DNA from: Acanthamoeba sp. SK_2022b
Taxonomy: Eukaryota; Discosea; Longamoebia; Acanthamoebidae
NCBI GenBank assembly: GCA_027943245.1
Contig: JANDJZ010001747.1
Span: forward strand, 124,001 to 188,000
DNA: 64,000 nucleotides
Direction of reading: 5' to 3'
How positions within the stretch are numbered: the stretch's first letter is position 1; each line of letters starts with the position of its first letter. The notes beneath the pieces are model-generated. The model saw only the letters and a program-made list of their open reading frames with translations, ran no database searches and was not told the origin of the DNA. A program made the position numbers and the translations under genes. Shown in pieces: positions 48,692 to 60,484 of this stretch.

Positions 48692-50407
48692 TCACTCCCA
48701 GAAATCTCGCGCCGGGTCCAGCACCGGTTTGACGATGCCCGCGCGAACGGTGAAGTCGCCGAAGCCTTCGCCGGCATTACGCTCTTTCGCCCAGCGCCCC
48801 ACCAACAGGTCGATCTCGCTCAGGATCTCGTCTTCGTTGATGTTCTCGCGGTACATGCGCGGAATGCGCGTGCCTTCGCGGTTGCCCCCCAAATGCAGGT
48901 TATAGCGGCCGACCGCCTTGCCCACCAGCCCCAGCTCCGCCAGCAGCGCGCGGCCGCAGCCGTTCGGGCAGCCGGTGATGCGCAGCACGATATGCTCGTC
49001 GCCCACCCCGTGCCGATGCATGATCCCTTCCACCTTGGTAACGAACTGCGGCAGGAAGCGCTCGGCCTCCGCCATCGCCAACGGGCAGGTCGGGAACGAT
49101 ACGCAGGCCATCGAGTTCTTGCGTTGCTCGCTGATCTCGTCGTCGATCAGGCCATGATCGCGCGCCAGGGCTTCGATCTTTGCCTTCTCGCTTTCCGGCA
49201 CGCCGGCGATGATCACGTTTTGGTTCGCCGTCAGACGGAAGTCGCCTTTATGGATCTTGGCGATCTCCGCCATGCCGGTCTTCAGCGGGCGCCCCGGATA
49301 GTCCAGCAGGCGGCCGTTCTCGATAAACAGCGTCAGGTGCCACTGATCGTCGATGCCCTTCACCCAACCGATGCGATCGCCGCGGCCGGTGAATTCATAC
49401 GGCCGGATCGGCGCGAAGGTGATGCCGGCGCGTTTTTCCACTTCGGCGCGGAAAACGTCCACCCCGACACGCTCCAGCGTGTATTTGGTTTTGGCGTTCT
49501 TGCGATCGGTGCGGTTGCCCCAGTCGCGCTGCGTGGTCACCACGGCCTCCGCGACCGCCAGCGTATGTTCGAGCGGAATGTAGCCGAACTCGCTGGCCTG
49601 GCGCGCGTAGGTTTTCTTGTTGCCGTGCTCGATGGACAACCCGCCGCCCACCAGCAGGTTGAAGCCTACCAGCTTGCCGTTTTCGGCGATCGCCACGAAG
49701 TTCATGTCGTTGGCGTGCAGATCGACGTCGTTCTGCGGCGGGATCACCACCGTGGTTTTGAACTTACGCGGCAGGTAGGTCGGCCCCAGAATCGGCTCTT
49801 CGTCGGTAGTGGCCACCTTCTCCTGATCCAGCCACACCTCGGCGTAGGCGCGGGTGCGCGGCAGCAGGTGTTCGGAGATCTTCTTCGCCCACTCGTAGGC
49901 TTCCTGATGCAGCTCGGACTCCACCGGGTTGGAGGTGCACAGCACGTTGCGGTTCACGTCGTTGGCGGTCGCCAGCGCGTCCAGCCCCAGGCGGTTCAGC
50001 AGCTGGTGCACCGGTTTGACGTTGCCTTTCAGAATGCCGTGAAACTGGAACGTCTGGCGGTTGGTGATGCGAATGCTGCCGTACAGCGTGCTCTCCTGCG
50101 CGAACTTGTCGATGCCCAGCCACTGCTGCGGGCTGATGATGCCGCCCGGCAGGCGGCAGCGCAGCATCATGGCGTGGCGCGGCTCCAGCTTCTGCTCAGC
50201 GCGTTCGGCGCGAATATCGCGGTCATCCTGCTGATACATGCCGTGAAAACGGATCAGCAGGAAGTTGTCGCCGTTGAAGCCGCCGGTCAGGCCGTCGTTC
50301 AAATCTTCGGCGATGGTGCCGCGCAGGAAGTGGCTCTCCTTCTTCATGCGCTCCGCATCGGCCAGTTTGCCTTCGACTACCAAAGGCCCGGGGTGTTTAT
50401 CACTCAT
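48692..50407 (-). CDS. cysI: Sulfite reductase hemoprotein beta subunit CysI
   Basis: Six-electron reduction of sulfite to sulfide at a siroheme-[4Fe-4S] centre. The protein has 571 residues (E. coli 570). The cluster cysteines are in [10 protein letters not shown] and [12 protein letters not shown] near the C-terminus. Its start overlaps the cysJ stop by one base. It needs siroheme from CysG, encoded about 2 kb to the left. Confidence 0.98.
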   Translation of the reverse strand: MSDKHPGPLVVEGKLADAERMKKESHFLRGTIAEDLNDGLTGGFNGDNFLLIRFHGMYQQDDRDIRAERAEQKLEPRHAMMLRCRLPGGIISPQQWLGIDKFAQESTLYGSIRITNRQTFQFHGILKGNVKPVHQLLNRLGLDALATANDVNRNVLCTSNPVESELHQEAYEWAKKISEHLLPRTRAYAEVWLDQEKVATTDEEPILGPTYLPRKFKTTVVIPPQNDVDLHANDMNFVAIAENGKLVGFNLLVGGGLSIEHGNKKTYARQASEFGYIPLEHTLAVAEAVVTTQRDWGNRTDRKNAKTKYTLERVGVDVFRAEVEKRAGITFAPIRPYEFTGRGDRIGWVKGIDDQWHLTLFIENGRLLDYPGRPLKTGMAEIAKIHKGDFRLTANQNVIIAGVPESEKAKIEALARDHGLIDDEISEQRKNSMACVSFPTCPLAMAEAERFLPQFVTKVEGIMHRHGVGDEHIVLRITGCPNGCGRALLAELGLVGKAVGRYNLHLGGNREGTRIPRMYRENINEDEILSEIDLLVGRWAKERNAGEGFGDFTVRAGIVKPVLDPARDFWE

Positions 50408-52209
50408 CAGTAAACATCTCGCTGATAACGGCGCTCAAGGCGCAGCTCACTTAAAAATTCATCCGCCTGCTCGGTATCCATGCCACCGTGCTCGGCCACC
50501 AGTTCCAGTAATGTGTTTTCCACGTCTTTCGCCATGCGATTGGCATCGCCGCAGACGTAAATGTGCGCGCCTTCCTGAATCCAGCGCCACACTTCCGCGC
50601 CCTGTTCGCGCAGTTTGTCTTGTACGTATATTTTATGTTGTTGGTCGCGGGACCAGGCCAGATCGATGCGGGTCAGCAGGCCGTCTTTCACGTAGCGCTG
50701 CCATTCGACCTGATACAGGAAATCTTCGGTAAAGTGCGGGTTGCCGAAGAACAGCCAGTTCTTGCCGCCGGCGCCGTCGGCGTCGCGCTGCTGCATAAAG
50801 GCGCGGAACGGCGCGATGCCGGTGCCCGGGCCGATCATGATCACCGGCGCTTCCGGATTGGCCGGCAGGCGGAAGTTGTCGTTGTGTTCGATAAACACCC
50901 GCACGTCGCCGTCCTCCTCCAGGCGATCCGCCAGGAAGCCGGAGGCGCCGCCGCTGCGGGCGCGCCCGTCGATGTCGTAACGCACCACGCCCACGGTGAT
51001 GTGCACTTCGCTTTCGTTCTCCGCCTGCGAAGAGGCGATGGAGTACAGGCGCGGCGTCAGCGGGCGCAGCAGACCGACCAGCTGTTCGGCGCTCAGGTCC
51101 GCCGGCGCCTGACGCACCATGTCGACGATCGGCGTGTTGTGCGCATAGTGCTGCAGCGCGGCTTTATCCGCCAACAGGCCGATCAGCGTTTCATCGCGCG
51201 ACAGCGCGGCGTATTTATCGACGATCGGCGTGGTGTTCTGCGTCAGCTCGAAATGGCTGCGCAGCGCCTGCGCCAGCGGCAGGGTTTGCCCTTCCACCTC
51301 GACCGGCTCGTCGCCTTTCAGCCACAACAGCTGCACCAGTTCGTCCACCAGCGCCGGATCGTTGTCGAACCATACGCCGAGCGCATCGCCCGGCTGATAG
51401 CGCAGGCCGGAGTCGCCCAGATCGATCTCGATATGGCGCACGTCTTTATCCGACGCGCGGCCGGTAATTTTCTGATTGACCGCCAGTTGGGCGGTGAGCG
51501 GCTGTTCCTTGCTGTACGGGCTGCTGTCGATCAGATCGACCGCGCCGCTGGCCAACACGCCCGGCGCGGCGCTTTCCGCCGGCGCGCGCGCCTTCAGCAC
51601 CGATACCACCTGTTTGCGCCAGGCGGCGGCCAGTTCCTGGTACTCCACGTCGGCGTCCACGCGCTCCACCAGGCGCTCGGCGCCCAGCTCGGCCAGCTTG
51701 CCGTCGAAATCCTTACCAGACTGGCAGAAATTCTCATAAGAGGTGTCGCCCAGCCCGAACACCGCAAAAGCGGTATCATTCAGCTTCGGCGCCTTCTTCG
51801 AGAACAGGAATTTATGCAGCGCCACCGCTTCTTCCGCCGGTTCGCCCTCCCCCTGCGTCGAGGCGACGATCACCAGCAGGCGCTCTTGAGCTATCTGCTT
51901 GAACTTGTAGTCGCCGGCGCTGATCAGCGTGGCGCTCAGATTGGCGGCCAGCAGATCGTCGCGCAGCTGCTCCGCCAGGCGGCGCGCATTGCCGGTCTGC
52001 GAAGCGGAAATGATGGTGATGCCGGCGGCAGCCGCAGGGGCGACAGGCGCAATGGCCACGGCTCCGGGCTGTTGATTGACCATGCCCCAAAAATAGCCGG
52101 ACAGCCACGCCAGCTGCGTCGGCGAATAGTCGCCGATCGTCGCCTGCAGGCGCGCCAGCTGTTCGGGCGTCAGCGGGAGCAAAGATGTTGGAGGAGCCTG
52201 AGTCGTCAT
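50407..52209 (-). CDS. cysJ: Sulfite reductase flavoprotein alpha subunit CysJ
   Basis: Passes electrons from NADPH to CysI. The protein has 600 residues (E. coli 599). Domains: flavodoxin (about 65-205, [26 protein letters not shown]), FAD-binding linker with RLYSIASSQ near 390, and NADPH-binding [16 protein letters not shown], ending in YQRDVY. First gene of cysJIH; a CysB-controlled promoter is expected upstream. Confidence 0.98.
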   Translation of the reverse strand: MTTQAPPTSLLPLTPEQLARLQATIGDYSPTQLAWLSGYFWGMVNQQPGAVAIAPVAPAAAAGITIISASQTGNARRLAEQLRDDLLAANLSATLISAGDYKFKQIAQERLLVIVASTQGEGEPAEEAVALHKFLFSKKAPKLNDTAFAVFGLGDTSYENFCQSGKDFDGKLAELGAERLVERVDADVEYQELAAAWRKQVVSVLKARAPAESAAPGVLASGAVDLIDSSPYSKEQPLTAQLAVNQKITGRASDKDVRHIEIDLGDSGLRYQPGDALGVWFDNDPALVDELVQLLWLKGDEPVEVEGQTLPLAQALRSHFELTQNTTPIVDKYAALSRDETLIGLLADKAALQHYAHNTPIVDMVRQAPADLSAEQLVGLLRPLTPRLYSIASSQAENESEVHITVGVVRYDIDGRARSGGASGFLADRLEEDGDVRVFIEHNDNFRLPANPEAPVIMIGPGTGIAPFRAFMQQRDADGAGGKNWLFFGNPHFTEDFLYQVEWQRYVKDGLLTRIDLAWSRDQQHKIYVQDKLREQGAEVWRWIQEGAHIYVCGDANRMAKDVENTLLELVAEHGGMDTEQADEFLSELRLERRYQRDVY

Positions 52210-52645
52210 TGCTGTACTTATTTCCTATACTTAGCGCCTTTCCTGCCAGGCGCGCGCCAGTGTCAGTCGCTGTCTCTTCGCTGCGTCGGGTGTGCGGAAA
52301 AGATCAGGAGAGTTTGTAAGGTTACCGAGCAGAATAGCAACGATTAAATAAGGGATAGCAATAAATCATAACCAAAATGACTAAGCTGTTTTTCTGGTAA
52401 GGGATAACGCTTAAACCGTTAAACAAAGTTTTTTATCCAGATGAAATTAAAGCGCTTTTTTTCATCGTTTTTTCACCGTTCAACATTTCGGCTCATTACC
52501 CCAGCCGATAGGTGCCGCAAACACCAAACAAAAAAAGTGTTAACCGGGCGCGGTTATCGCGGCGCTAGACCATAACGGTATAAATGGCAAGCAGACGCGC
52601 TTTCCGGTACTATGCGGCGGTTTTTGAGTCAATGAGGCCGTAATA
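52210..52645. other. 436-bp divergent control region between cysJ and queD
   Basis: A+T-rich in its middle. An inverted repeat GATGAAA (52440-52446) / TTTCATC (52460-52466) encloses a smaller one, AAAGCGCTTT (52449-52458). CysB binds poorly defined sites before cysJ in enterobacteria, so I do not assign this dyad to CysB. No gene is seen. Confidence 0.5.
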
Positions 52646-53005
52646 ATGGCAACCACGCTGTTTAAAGATTTTCAGTTTGAAGCCGCACACCGTTTGCCGC
52701 ACGTGCCGGAGGGCCATAAATGCGGCCGCCTGCATGGGCATTCATTTATGGTGCGTCTGGAAGTGACCGGTGAAGTGGACCCCCACACCGGTTGGGTGAT
52801 GGATTTCGCCGAGCTCAAGGCTGTGTTTTCCCCGATCTGGGAGCGGTTGGATCACCATTACCTGAACGATATTCCAGGATTGGAAAATCCCACCAGCGAA
52901 GTGCTCGCCGCCTGGATTTGGCAGCAGCTCAAGCCCCAGTTGCCGGAACTGACTGCGGTGATGGTGAAAGAGACCTGTACTGCGGGATGCGTATATAAAG
53001 GTTAA
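52646..53005 (+). CDS. queD: 6-carboxytetrahydropterin synthase QueD
   Basis: Second step of queuosine precursor synthesis: dihydroneopterin triphosphate to 6-carboxytetrahydropterin. A 119-residue protein of the PTPS family. The zinc histidines are in FEAAHRLPH and GRLHGHSF, the catalytic Cys in HKCGRLHGH, and LDHHYLND and [12 protein letters not shown] complete the site. It converges on queE, whose product acts next. Confidence 0.97.
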   Translation: MATTLFKDFQFEAAHRLPHVPEGHKCGRLHGHSFMVRLEVTGEVDPHTGWVMDFAELKAVFSPIWERLDHHYLNDIPGLENPTSEVLAAWIWQQLKPQLPELTAVMVKETCTAGCVYKG

Positions 53006-53011
53006 AAGAAA

Positions 53012-53030
53012 GGGCGCCGCAAAGGCGCCC
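53012..53030. terminator. Hairpin between queD and queE
   Basis: Perfect 7-bp stem GGGCGCC / GGCGCCC with a GCAAA loop between converging genes. The T run on the plus side is short (TGATTTT), and the A tract on the left (AAAAGAAA) would serve queE. Confidence 0.7.
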
Positions 53031-53035
53031 TGATT

Positions 53036-53707
53036 TTAGGCGATGTTCAGATACTTGTGGGTCTGCATCGACAACCGCCAGTTGCGCGCGATGCAGGTTT
53101 CAATGCACAGGCGGGTCGCCTCTTCTTTCTGGCTGATCGGCTGCAGCGCAATAATCCGTGCCTTGTCGTCCTGCAGCGTCGCCAGCAGCGCGTCCAGCGC
53201 CTCGATGTCGCGCTCGCGCGCCACCGGATGCTTCACCTCGTCGGCGCGCCGCAGCGCCTGATCCAACACCTTCATGCCGCCGCGCATATTCACCTTCGGC
53301 GAAACCGTCACCCAGGTTTTGGCGGAACAGCGAATGTCGTGGGTGCCGCTGGTCTCAATCTGGCAGCCGTAGCCATGCTGTTCGAACAGCTCGGTCAGCG
53401 GCGTCAGATCGTAGATGCAGGGTTCGCCGCCGGTGATCACCACATGGCGCGCGGTGTAACCTTGTTGGCGCATCACCGCCAGCAGCTGCTCGGCGCCGGC
53501 ATTGCCCCAGGCGTCGCTTTCCTCTGTTTTGACCAGGATCCGTTGCAGGTCGACTTCCCGATTGGCTTCCTTTTCCCAGGTATGTTTGGTATCGCACCAA
53601 CTGCACCCTACCGGGCAGCCCTGCAGGCGGATAAAAATGGCCGGCACGCCGGTGAAAAAGCCTTCGCCCTGCAAGGTTTGGAACATCTCATTGATCGGGT
53701 ACTGCAT
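53036..53707 (-). CDS. queE: 7-carboxy-7-deazaguanine synthase QueE
   Basis: Radical-SAM enzyme for the ring contraction that follows QueD in queuosine synthesis. The protein has 223 residues as in E. coli. The [4Fe-4S] cysteines are in GCPVGCSWCDTKHTW (CX3CX2C); TGGEPCIYDL binds SAM. It ends MQTHKYLNIA as in E. coli. In E. coli QueE also blocks septation under antimicrobial peptide stress. It lies before eno in E. coli; here about 9 kb of hut and accessory genes intervene. Confidence 0.97.
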   Translation of the reverse strand: MQYPINEMFQTLQGEGFFTGVPAIFIRLQGCPVGCSWCDTKHTWEKEANREVDLQRILVKTEESDAWGNAGAEQLLAVMRQQGYTARHVVITGGEPCIYDLTPLTELFEQHGYGCQIETSGTHDIRCSAKTWVTVSPKVNMRGGMKVLDQALRRADEVKHPVARERDIEALDALLATLQDDKARIIALQPISQKEEATRLCIETCIARNWRLSMQTHKYLNIA

Positions 53708-53951
53708 CGGTTTCTCAATCTGGAAAAGTAAAAAGCGATTATCGCAGATTCCGGCCCGCCGACCAAACGGCCAACATTGTATTAAATTTTATTCTCCGCG
53801 CCGCCGCCAGCATATCCCACCGCCAATGGCGCTCATTTAATTTGTGAGTCGTGCTTTGGCCTTTCATCCGCGGTGCAACCTGCTCCACAGAAAACAACAC
53901 GCAGTTAACAAATAAGATAATTATATTTGACATAAAGCGCCGACGCGCAGA

Positions 53952-53963
53952 TGTATATACAAG
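53952..53963. promoter_or_regulatory. HutC-like operator half-conserved before the MFS carrier
   Basis: TGTATATACAAG holds the TGTA-N2-TACA core and a full right half (TACAAG) of the palindrome found before hutU; the left half has four of six. It lies 20 bp after a TTGACA (53927-53932), where a -10 would be, and about 72 bp before the gene start. The rest of the 53708-54034 gap shows no gene. Confidence 0.5.
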
Positions 53964-54034
53964 CAAACACAAGCCGAGCGCCAGTTTCGGCCACGTTCCA
54001 TCCATCACGACTACATCTGCGTTTAGAGGGTGCC

Positions 54035-55375
54035 ATGACTCATTCCACCAGCGAGTTGAACATTCAGCAGGCCATCGACGACAGCAAGTTTTCGCTGTTT
54101 CACTGGACCCTGATCATTCTCGGATTCCTGATCCTCGCCATCGACGGTTTTGATACCGCCGCCATGGGCTATATCGCCCCCTCGGTCGCCAAAGACTGGG
54201 GCATCGTCAAACAGGATCTGGGGCCGGTGCTGAGCGCCGCGCTGCTGGGGCTGTCGCTCGGCGCGCTGATCGCCGGGCCAATCTCCGACCGCATCGGCCG
54301 CAAGCGCGTGCTGGTGTTTTCCTGCCTGTTCTTCGGCCTGTCGAGCCTGGCCACCGCCTACGCCGGCTCGCTCAATAGCCTGACGCTGTGGCGTTTCCTC
54401 ACCGGCCTCGGGCTGGGAGCGGCGATGCCCAACGCCATCACGCTGATCTCCGAATACGCGCCGCAGCGCTGCCGTTCGCTGGCGATCAATACCATGTACT
54501 GCGGCTTTCCGCTGGGCGCAGCCGGCGGCGGTGCCATTTCATCGTGGCTGATCCCGAGCTACGGCTGGCACAGCGTGCTGTTGCTCGGCGCCATTGCGCC
54601 GCTGACGTTGACGGTCTTGCTGATCCTGCTGCTGCCGGAATCGGTCAAATATATGGTCAACCGCGGGCAGGATGCGGCGAAGATCAAGCGCATCGCGCAA
54701 CGCTTCGTCAGTCAGAGCCTTGATGGTGTAACGCGTTTTTACCTGTACGAAGAGAAGCTGACGCAGGCCAAGACCAGCGTCGGCCTGCTGTTCAGCCGCC
54801 CTTACCTGCTCGGCACGCTGATGCTGTGGGTGACCTACTTCATGGGGCTGGTGATCTACTACGTGTTGCTGAGCTGGATGCCAATCCTGATGCAGGGGCT
54901 GGGCTATCAGCTGGAACAGTCTGCGATGCTCACCTCGCTGTTCACCTTCGGCGGCACGCTCGGCATCCTGGTAGCCGGCTGGCTGATGGATCGCTGGAAT
55001 GCGCACAAGGTGGTCTCGAGCGGCTTTGTCGTCACCGCCCTGCTGATCGTGGCGATGGCGACCGAAGACAAGCAGATCGTATTGCTGGGCGCCTTCATCT
55101 TCCTGATGGGCGTCACCATGAACGGTGCGCAGTCCGGGCTGCAAACGCTGGCGGCCACCTTCTACCCCACCCACAGCCGCGCCACCGGCATCGCCTGGAT
55201 GCAGGGCATCGGCCGCTTCGGCGGCGTCGCCGGCACCATGATGGGCGCCCAACTGCTGGCGATGCTGTGGGAAGTGCAGAGCATCCTGATGTTCCTGTGC
55301 GTTCCGGCGCTGATCGCCGCCATCGCCACGGTGTGCAAGATGAGCCGCAAGCCGATGCTGCAACCGGCCGCCTGA
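54035..55375 (+). CDS. MFS carrier, aromatic acid:H+ symporter (AAHS) family, beside the hut genes
   Basis: A 446-residue transporter with twelve predicted helices. The AAHS signature DGFDTAAMGYIAPS in helix 1 and the loop motif GPISDRIGRKRVLV (2-3) are clear, as in PcaK and MhpT. The start at 54035 (MTHSTSELNIQQ) follows GAGGGTG. It is followed by a terminator, then hutU. A partial HutC-type site at its promoter and its position suggest import of urocanate, imidazole-type acids or a related aromatic acid; this is inference. Confidence 0.85.
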   Translation: MTHSTSELNIQQAIDDSKFSLFHWTLIILGFLILAIDGFDTAAMGYIAPSVAKDWGIVKQDLGPVLSAALLGLSLGALIAGPISDRIGRKRVLVFSCLFFGLSSLATAYAGSLNSLTLWRFLTGLGLGAAMPNAITLISEYAPQRCRSLAINTMYCGFPLGAAGGGAISSWLIPSYGWHSVLLLGAIAPLTLTVLLILLLPESVKYMVNRGQDAAKIKRIAQRFVSQSLDGVTRFYLYEEKLTQAKTSVGLLFSRPYLLGTLMLWVTYFMGLVIYYVLLSWMPILMQGLGYQLEQSAMLTSLFTFGGTLGILVAGWLMDRWNAHKVVSSGFVVTALLIVAMATEDKQIVLLGAFIFLMGVTMNGAQSGLQTLAATFYPTHSRATGIAWMQGIGRFGGVAGTMMGAQLLAMLWEVQSILMFLCVPALIAAIATVCKMSRKPMLQPAA

Positions 55376-55383
55376 GCCTGGCA

Positions 55384-55404
55384 AGCCCGCCCACGGCGGG
55401 CTTT
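55384..55404 (+). terminator. Terminator of the MFS carrier gene
   Basis: Perfect 8-bp stem AGCCCGCC / GGCGGGCT with a CAC loop and TTTCTT after it. Confidence 0.85.
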
Positions 55405-55638
55405 CTTCCCGCGGTGATAGGGCTTGTTTATCCTCCGCCGCCAACTGTAATCAGTCTGTAAAAATATTGTGACTAGCCGCCCAAAAATGAGTCATTTTTA
55501 ATTCATTTTTGCCGAACAGCTCACTTTTCTCCGGCTTTTCGCACATGAAGCCGGCGATGAAAAATCGCATATCAACCTGATATAAAAAGAAAATAACTTT
55601 TTCTTATGCCACTTTTCAGCGGCAACTGGTCAGTGTTG

Positions 55639-55664
55639 CATATGCTTGTACATACAAGTATATG
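55639..55664. promoter_or_regulatory. HutC operator of hutUH
   Basis: A 26-bp dyad whose core CTTGTA-CA-TACAAG is perfect and whose arms extend to CATAT / ATATG, with a single mismatched pair outside the centre. TGTA-N2-TACA is the core bound by HutC (GntR family, urocanate-responsive) in other bacteria. It lies about 90 bp upstream of the hutU start. The regulator gene is not in the window. Confidence 0.8.
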
Positions 55665-55750
55665 TTAATAAGCCCTACGCATTGTTATGCCGTGGTACTC
55701 ATCCCCACCGCGGCATGGAATCTGCACCGATACTGTTTGAGGAAACTGCT

Positions 55751-57442
55751 GTGACTACAAATAACAAAGTTCGCAATGTCGATGTACGCGCGCCACGCGG
55801 CACACAATTAAACGCAAAAAGCTGGCTGACCGAAGCGCCGTTACGCATGCTGATGAACAACCTCGATCCTGAAGTTGCGGAGAACCCACACGAGCTGGTG
55901 GTGTACGGCGGCATCGGCCGAGCCGCACGCGACTGGGATTGCTACGACAAGATCGTCGAAACCCTGAAAACGCTGGAAGAAGACGAAACCCTGCTGGTGC
56001 AATCCGGCAAGCCGGTCGGTGTCTTCAAAACCCACAGCAACGCCCCGCGCGTGCTGATCGCCAACTCCAACCTGGTGCCGCACTGGGCGACCTGGGAACA
56101 CTTCAACGAACTGGACGCCAAAGGCCTGGCCATGTACGGCCAGATGACCGCCGGCAGCTGGATCTACATCGGCAGCCAGGGCATCGTTCAGGGCACCTAT
56201 GAGACCTTCGTCGAAGCGGGCCGCCAGCATTACGACGGCAGCCTGCAGGGCCGCTGGGTACTGACCGCCGGCCTGGGCGGCATGGGCGGCGCGCAGCCGC
56301 TGGCCGCGACGCTGGCGGGCGCCTGCTCGCTGAACATCGAATGTCAGCAGAGCCGCATCGATTTCCGCCTGAAAACCCGCTACGTCGATGAGCAGGCCAA
56401 CGATCTGGATGACGCGCTGGCCCGCATCAAAAAATACACCTCAGAAGGCAAAGCCATCTCCATCGCCCTGTGCGGCAACGCGGCGGAAATTCTGCCTGAG
56501 CTGGTTCGCCGCGGCGTGCGCCCGGACATGGTCACCGATCAGACCAGCGCCCACGATCCGCTGAACGGCTACCTGCCGAAGGGCTGGAGCTGGGAAGAGT
56601 ATCGCCAGCGCGCCCAGACCGAGCCGGCCAAAGTGGTCGCCGCCGCCAAACAGTCGATGGCCGATCACGTCAAAGCCATGCTGGCGTTCCAGCAGATGGG
56701 CGTGCCGACCTTCGACTACGGCAACAACATTCGCCAGATGGCGAAAGAAACCGGCGTCGACAACGCCTTCGACTTCCCGGGCTTCGTGCCGGCCTACATC
56801 CGTCCGCTGTTCTGCCGCGGTATCGGGCCGTTCCGCTGGGCGGCGCTCTCCGGCGACCCGCAGGACATCTACAAAACCGACGCCATGGTGAAAGAGCTGA
56901 TCCCGGATGACGAACACCTGCACCGCTGGCTGGACATGGCGCGCGAGCGCATCAGCTTCCAGGGCCTGCCGGCGCGTATTTGCTGGGTTGGCCTTGGCCA
57001 GCGCGCCAAGCTGGGCCTGGCGTTCAACGAGATGGTGCGCCGCGGCGAACTGTCCGCCCCGATCGTCATCGGCCGCGACCACCTGGATTCCGGCTCCGTA
57101 TCCAGCCCGAACCGTGAAACCGAAGCGATGAAAGACGGTTCCGATGCGGTTTCCGACTGGCCGTTGCTGAACGCCCTGCTGAACACCGCCAGCGGCGCCA
57201 CCTGGGTTTCCCTGCACCACGGCGGCGGCGTCGGCATGGGCTTCTCCCAACACTCCGGCATGGTGATCGTCTGCGACGGCACCGACGAAGCCGCCGAGCG
57301 CATCGCCCGCGTCCTGCACAATGACCCGGCTACCGGGGTCATGCGTCACGCCGACGCCGGTTACGATATCGCTATCGACTGCGCCCGTGAGCAAGGCCTG
57401 AACCTGCCGATGGTTGCCGCGACCCAAGGAGAAAAAGCATGA
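55751..57442 (+). CDS. hutU: Urocanate hydratase HutU
   Basis: Adds water to urocanate to give imidazolone propionate, the second step of histidine breakdown, using tightly bound NAD+. The protein has 563 residues from a GTG start at 55751, chosen for its GAGGAAA site and because [19 protein letters not shown] then aligns with the family start; upstream ATG codons are less likely. Glycine-rich NAD segments ([27 protein letters not shown]) and the [15 protein letters not shown] active-site region are intact. It overlaps hutH by 4 bp (ATGA). Confidence 0.96.
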   Translation: MTTNNKVRNVDVRAPRGTQLNAKSWLTEAPLRMLMNNLDPEVAENPHELVVYGGIGRAARDWDCYDKIVETLKTLEEDETLLVQSGKPVGVFKTHSNAPRVLIANSNLVPHWATWEHFNELDAKGLAMYGQMTAGSWIYIGSQGIVQGTYETFVEAGRQHYDGSLQGRWVLTAGLGGMGGAQPLAATLAGACSLNIECQQSRIDFRLKTRYVDEQANDLDDALARIKKYTSEGKAISIALCGNAAEILPELVRRGVRPDMVTDQTSAHDPLNGYLPKGWSWEEYRQRAQTEPAKVVAAAKQSMADHVKAMLAFQQMGVPTFDYGNNIRQMAKETGVDNAFDFPGFVPAYIRPLFCRGIGPFRWAALSGDPQDIYKTDAMVKELIPDDEHLHRWLDMARERISFQGLPARICWVGLGQRAKLGLAFNEMVRRGELSAPIVIGRDHLDSGSVSSPNRETEAMKDGSDAVSDWPLLNALLNTASGATWVSLHHGGGVGMGFSQHSGMVIVCDGTDEAAERIARVLHNDPATGVMRHADAGYDIAIDCAREQGLNLPMVAATQGEKA

Positions 57443-58974
57443 AAGCGCTGACTATTCGCCCTGGCAAACTGACGCTGGCCCAGCTACGCGACGTCTATCA
57501 ACACCCGGTGACGCTGACACTGGACGACAACGCCTACGCGCCAATCCAGCAGAGCGTGGCCTGCGTGGAACGCATCGTTGAAGAAAACCGCACCACTTAC
57601 GGCATCAACACCGGATTTGGCCTGCTGGCTTCGACGCGCATCGCCCGCGACGATCTGGAAAACCTGCAGCGTTCGATCGTGCTGTCACACGCCGCCGGCG
57701 TGGGCGAGCCGACCGACGACAACCTGGTGCGCCTGATCATGGTGCTGAAGATCAACAGCCTGTCGCGCGGCTTCTCCGGCATTCGTCTGGAAGTCATTCA
57801 GGCGCTGATCGCACTGGTCAACGCCGAAGTCTATCCACATATTCCGCTCAAAGGCTCCGTCGGCGCCTCCGGCGACCTGGCGCCGCTGGCGCACATGAGC
57901 CTGGTGCTGCTGGGCGAAGGCCAGGCGCGCCATCAGGGCCAATGGCTGCCGGCGACCGAAGCGCTGGCCAAAGCCGGCCTGAAACCGCTGACGCTGGCGG
58001 CGAAAGAGGGCCTGGCGCTGCTGAACGGCACCCAGGTCTCCGCCGCCTTCACGCTGCGCGGCCTGTTCGATGCCGAAGATCTGTTCGCCGCCGCGACCGT
58101 GGCGGGCAGCCTGACGGTGGAAGCGGCGCTGGGCTCTCGCAGCCCGTTCGATGCGCGTATCCACGAGGTGCGCGGCCAGCGCGGCCAGATCGACGCCGCC
58201 CTCGCCTATCGCCACCTGCTCGGCGCGCGCAGCGAAGTCTCCGACTCGCACCGCAACTGTGAAAAAGTGCAGGATCCTTACTCCCTGCGCTGCCAGCCAC
58301 AGGTAATGGGCGCCTGCCTGACGCAGGTCCGCCAGGCCGCCGAGGTGCTGGAAATCGAAGCCAACGCCGTCTCCGATAACCCGCTGGTGTTCGCCGAACA
58401 GGGCGACGTGCTGTCCGGCGGCAACTTCCACGCCGAACCGGTAGCGATGGCCGCCGATAACCTGGCGCTGGCGTTTGCCGAAATCGGTTCGCTGTCCGAA
58501 CGACGCATCTCGCTGATGATGGACAAGCACATGTCGCAGCTGCCACCGTTCCTGGTGGAGAACGGCGGCGTGAACTCCGGCTTCATGATCGCCCAGGTGA
58601 CCGCCGCGGCGCTGGCCAGCGAAAACAAAGCGCTGGCGCACCCGTCGAGCGTCGACAGCATTCCGACCTCCGCCAACCAGGAAGACCACGTTTCCATGGC
58701 GCCGGCCGCCGGTCGCCGCCTGTGGAGCATGGCGGACAACGTGCGCGGCATTCTGGCGGTCGAATGGCTGGCCGCCTGCCAGGGCCTGGATTTCCGCAAC
58801 GGCCTGAAGACCTCGGAAGGTCTGGAGCAGGCGCGCCGTCTGCTGCGCGAGCATGTCAGTTTCTACGACAAGGATCGTTTCTTCGCCCCCGACATTGAAG
58901 CCGCCAGCCAACTCTTGGCGGCCGGTCACCTGACATCGCTGCTGCCTGCGGCGCTGCTGCCTAGCCAGGCATAA
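57439..58974 (+). CDS. hutH: Histidine ammonia-lyase HutH
   Basis: Removes ammonia from histidine to give urocanate. The protein has 511 residues. The MIO prosthetic group forms from Ala143-Ser144-Gly145 in [16 protein letters not shown]. The Tyr of [12 protein letters not shown] and the QEDHVSMAP segment complete the active site. It starts inside the hutU stop region (ATGA), so the two are coupled, in the reverse order of their reactions. Confidence 0.98.
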   Translation: MKALTIRPGKLTLAQLRDVYQHPVTLTLDDNAYAPIQQSVACVERIVEENRTTYGINTGFGLLASTRIARDDLENLQRSIVLSHAAGVGEPTDDNLVRLIMVLKINSLSRGFSGIRLEVIQALIALVNAEVYPHIPLKGSVGASGDLAPLAHMSLVLLGEGQARHQGQWLPATEALAKAGLKPLTLAAKEGLALLNGTQVSAAFTLRGLFDAEDLFAAATVAGSLTVEAALGSRSPFDARIHEVRGQRGQIDAALAYRHLLGARSEVSDSHRNCEKVQDPYSLRCQPQVMGACLTQVRQAAEVLEIEANAVSDNPLVFAEQGDVLSGGNFHAEPVAMAADNLALAFAEIGSLSERRISLMMDKHMSQLPPFLVENGGVNSGFMIAQVTAAALASENKALAHPSSVDSIPTSANQEDHVSMAPAAGRRLWSMADNVRGILAVEWLAACQGLDFRNGLKTSEGLEQARRLLREHVSFYDKDRFFAPDIEAASQLLAAGHLTSLLPAALLPSQA

Positions 58975-59076
58975 TCATCACACTCTGAATCACGCAGTTT
59001 GTTCTGCCCCGCCGGGTGCGTTCCACCCGGCGCGGGCAGCGCGTGCCTGTTCGGCAAACACTTAACGGGAAGCAAC

Positions 59077-60471
59077 ATGCGTAACGAAACGACACAACTC
59101 AGACGCGGACTAAACGCGCGGCACATCCGTTTCATGGCTCTCGGCTCGGCGATCGGCACCGGCCTGTTCTACGGCTCCGCCGGCGCCATCCAGCTGGCCG
59201 GCCCGGCCGTGCTGCTGGCCTACCTGGTGGGCGGCGCGGCGGTGTTCATGGTAATGCGCGCGCTGGGTGAAATGGCGGTACATCAGCCGGTTTCCGGCTC
59301 GTTCGGCCACTACGCCAGCCACTATCTCGGCCCGCTGGCCGGGTTCCTCACCGGTTGGACCTACACCTTCGAAATGGTGATCGTCGCCCTGGCGGACGTC
59401 ACCGCCTTCGGCATTTATATGGGGCTGTGGTTCCCGGAGGTCGCCCAGTGGGTCTGGGTGCTCAGCATCATTCTGTTTATCGGCGCGCTCAACCTGTGCA
59501 GCGTCAAGGTATTCGGCGAGCTGGAATTCTGGCTGTCGCTGGTCAAGGTCGCCGCCATCGTGGCGATGATCGTCGGCGGCGCGGCGGTGATGCTGTTCGG
59601 CTTCGGCCAAACCCAGCACGCCACCGGTATCAGCAACCTGTGGCAGCACGGCGGCTTTATGCCTAACGGCATCGGCGGCGTGGTCGCGTCATTGGCGGTG
59701 GTGATGTTCGCCTTCGGCGGCATCGAGATCATCGGCATTACCGCCAGCGAGGCGAAAGACCCCGCCAAAGTGCTGCCGAAAGCGATCAACGCCGTGCCGG
59801 TGCGCATCCTGCTGTTCTACGTGCTGACGCTGACGGTGCTGATGGCGATCTATCCGTGGAACAGCATCGGCCAGAACGGCAGCCCGTTCGTGGAGATCTT
59901 CAGCAACCTCGGCATCAGCTCCGCCGCCAACGTGCTGAACGTGGTGGTGATCACCGCCGCCATCTCGGCCATTAACAGCGACATCTTCGGCGCCGGCCGC
60001 ATGATGTACGGCATGGCGCAGGACGGCCAGGCGCCGCGCAGCTTCACCAAACTGACCGCCAGCGGCGTGCCGTGGATGACGGTGCTGGTGATGTCGATCG
60101 CTCTGCTGCTGGCGGTGGTGCTCAACTACCTGATCCCGCAGAAGGTCTTCATGATCATCGCCTCGATCGCCACCTTCGCCACCGTCTGGGTGTGGCTGAT
60201 GATCCTGCTGTCGCAGATCGTCATGCGCCGCACGCTGTCGCCGGAGGAAACCCGTCAGCTGAGCTTCCCGGTGCCGTGGTGGCCAGTGGCGCCGGCATTG
60301 GCGACCGCCTTTATGGCATTTGTCATCGGCCTGCTCGGCTACTTCGAAGAGAGCCGCATCGCGCTGTACGTCGGGCTGGTGTGGATCGCTTTACTCACCG
60401 TGGCTTACTGGCTGTGGGTGCGCAAGAAAGGCGGCGGCTCGCCGGTGAGCACGGCAACGCAGCAGATGTAA
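59077..60471 (+). CDS. AAT-family amino acid permease, probable histidine permease (ProY/HutT-like)
   Basis: A 464-residue transporter with twelve predicted helices. The APC signature [21 protein letters not shown] lies near residue 22, and [19 protein letters not shown] is typical of the amino acid transporter (AAT) subgroup. It resembles E. coli ProY, and such permeases within hut clusters are usually called HutT. It lies 102 bp after hutH with ACGGGAAG before the ATG at 59077, so it is probably in the hut operon. Histidine as substrate is inferred from context. Confidence 0.88.
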   Translation: MRNETTQLRRGLNARHIRFMALGSAIGTGLFYGSAGAIQLAGPAVLLAYLVGGAAVFMVMRALGEMAVHQPVSGSFGHYASHYLGPLAGFLTGWTYTFEMVIVALADVTAFGIYMGLWFPEVAQWVWVLSIILFIGALNLCSVKVFGELEFWLSLVKVAAIVAMIVGGAAVMLFGFGQTQHATGISNLWQHGGFMPNGIGGVVASLAVVMFAFGGIEIIGITASEAKDPAKVLPKAINAVPVRILLFYVLTLTVLMAIYPWNSIGQNGSPFVEIFSNLGISSAANVLNVVVITAAISAINSDIFGAGRMMYGMAQDGQAPRSFTKLTASGVPWMTVLVMSIALLLAVVLNYLIPQKVFMIIASIATFATVWVWLMILLSQIVMRRTLSPEETRQLSFPVPWWPVAPALATAFMAFVIGLLGYFEESRIALYVGLVWIALLTVAYWLWVRKKGGGSPVSTATQQM

Positions 60472-60484
60472 CGCTCGCTTCTGA

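Noticed and set aside
52440..52466. Dyad before cysJ as a CysB site
   Set aside because: CysB sites lack a firm consensus, and the dyad is about 230 bp from the cysJ start. It is recorded only as an inverted repeat.
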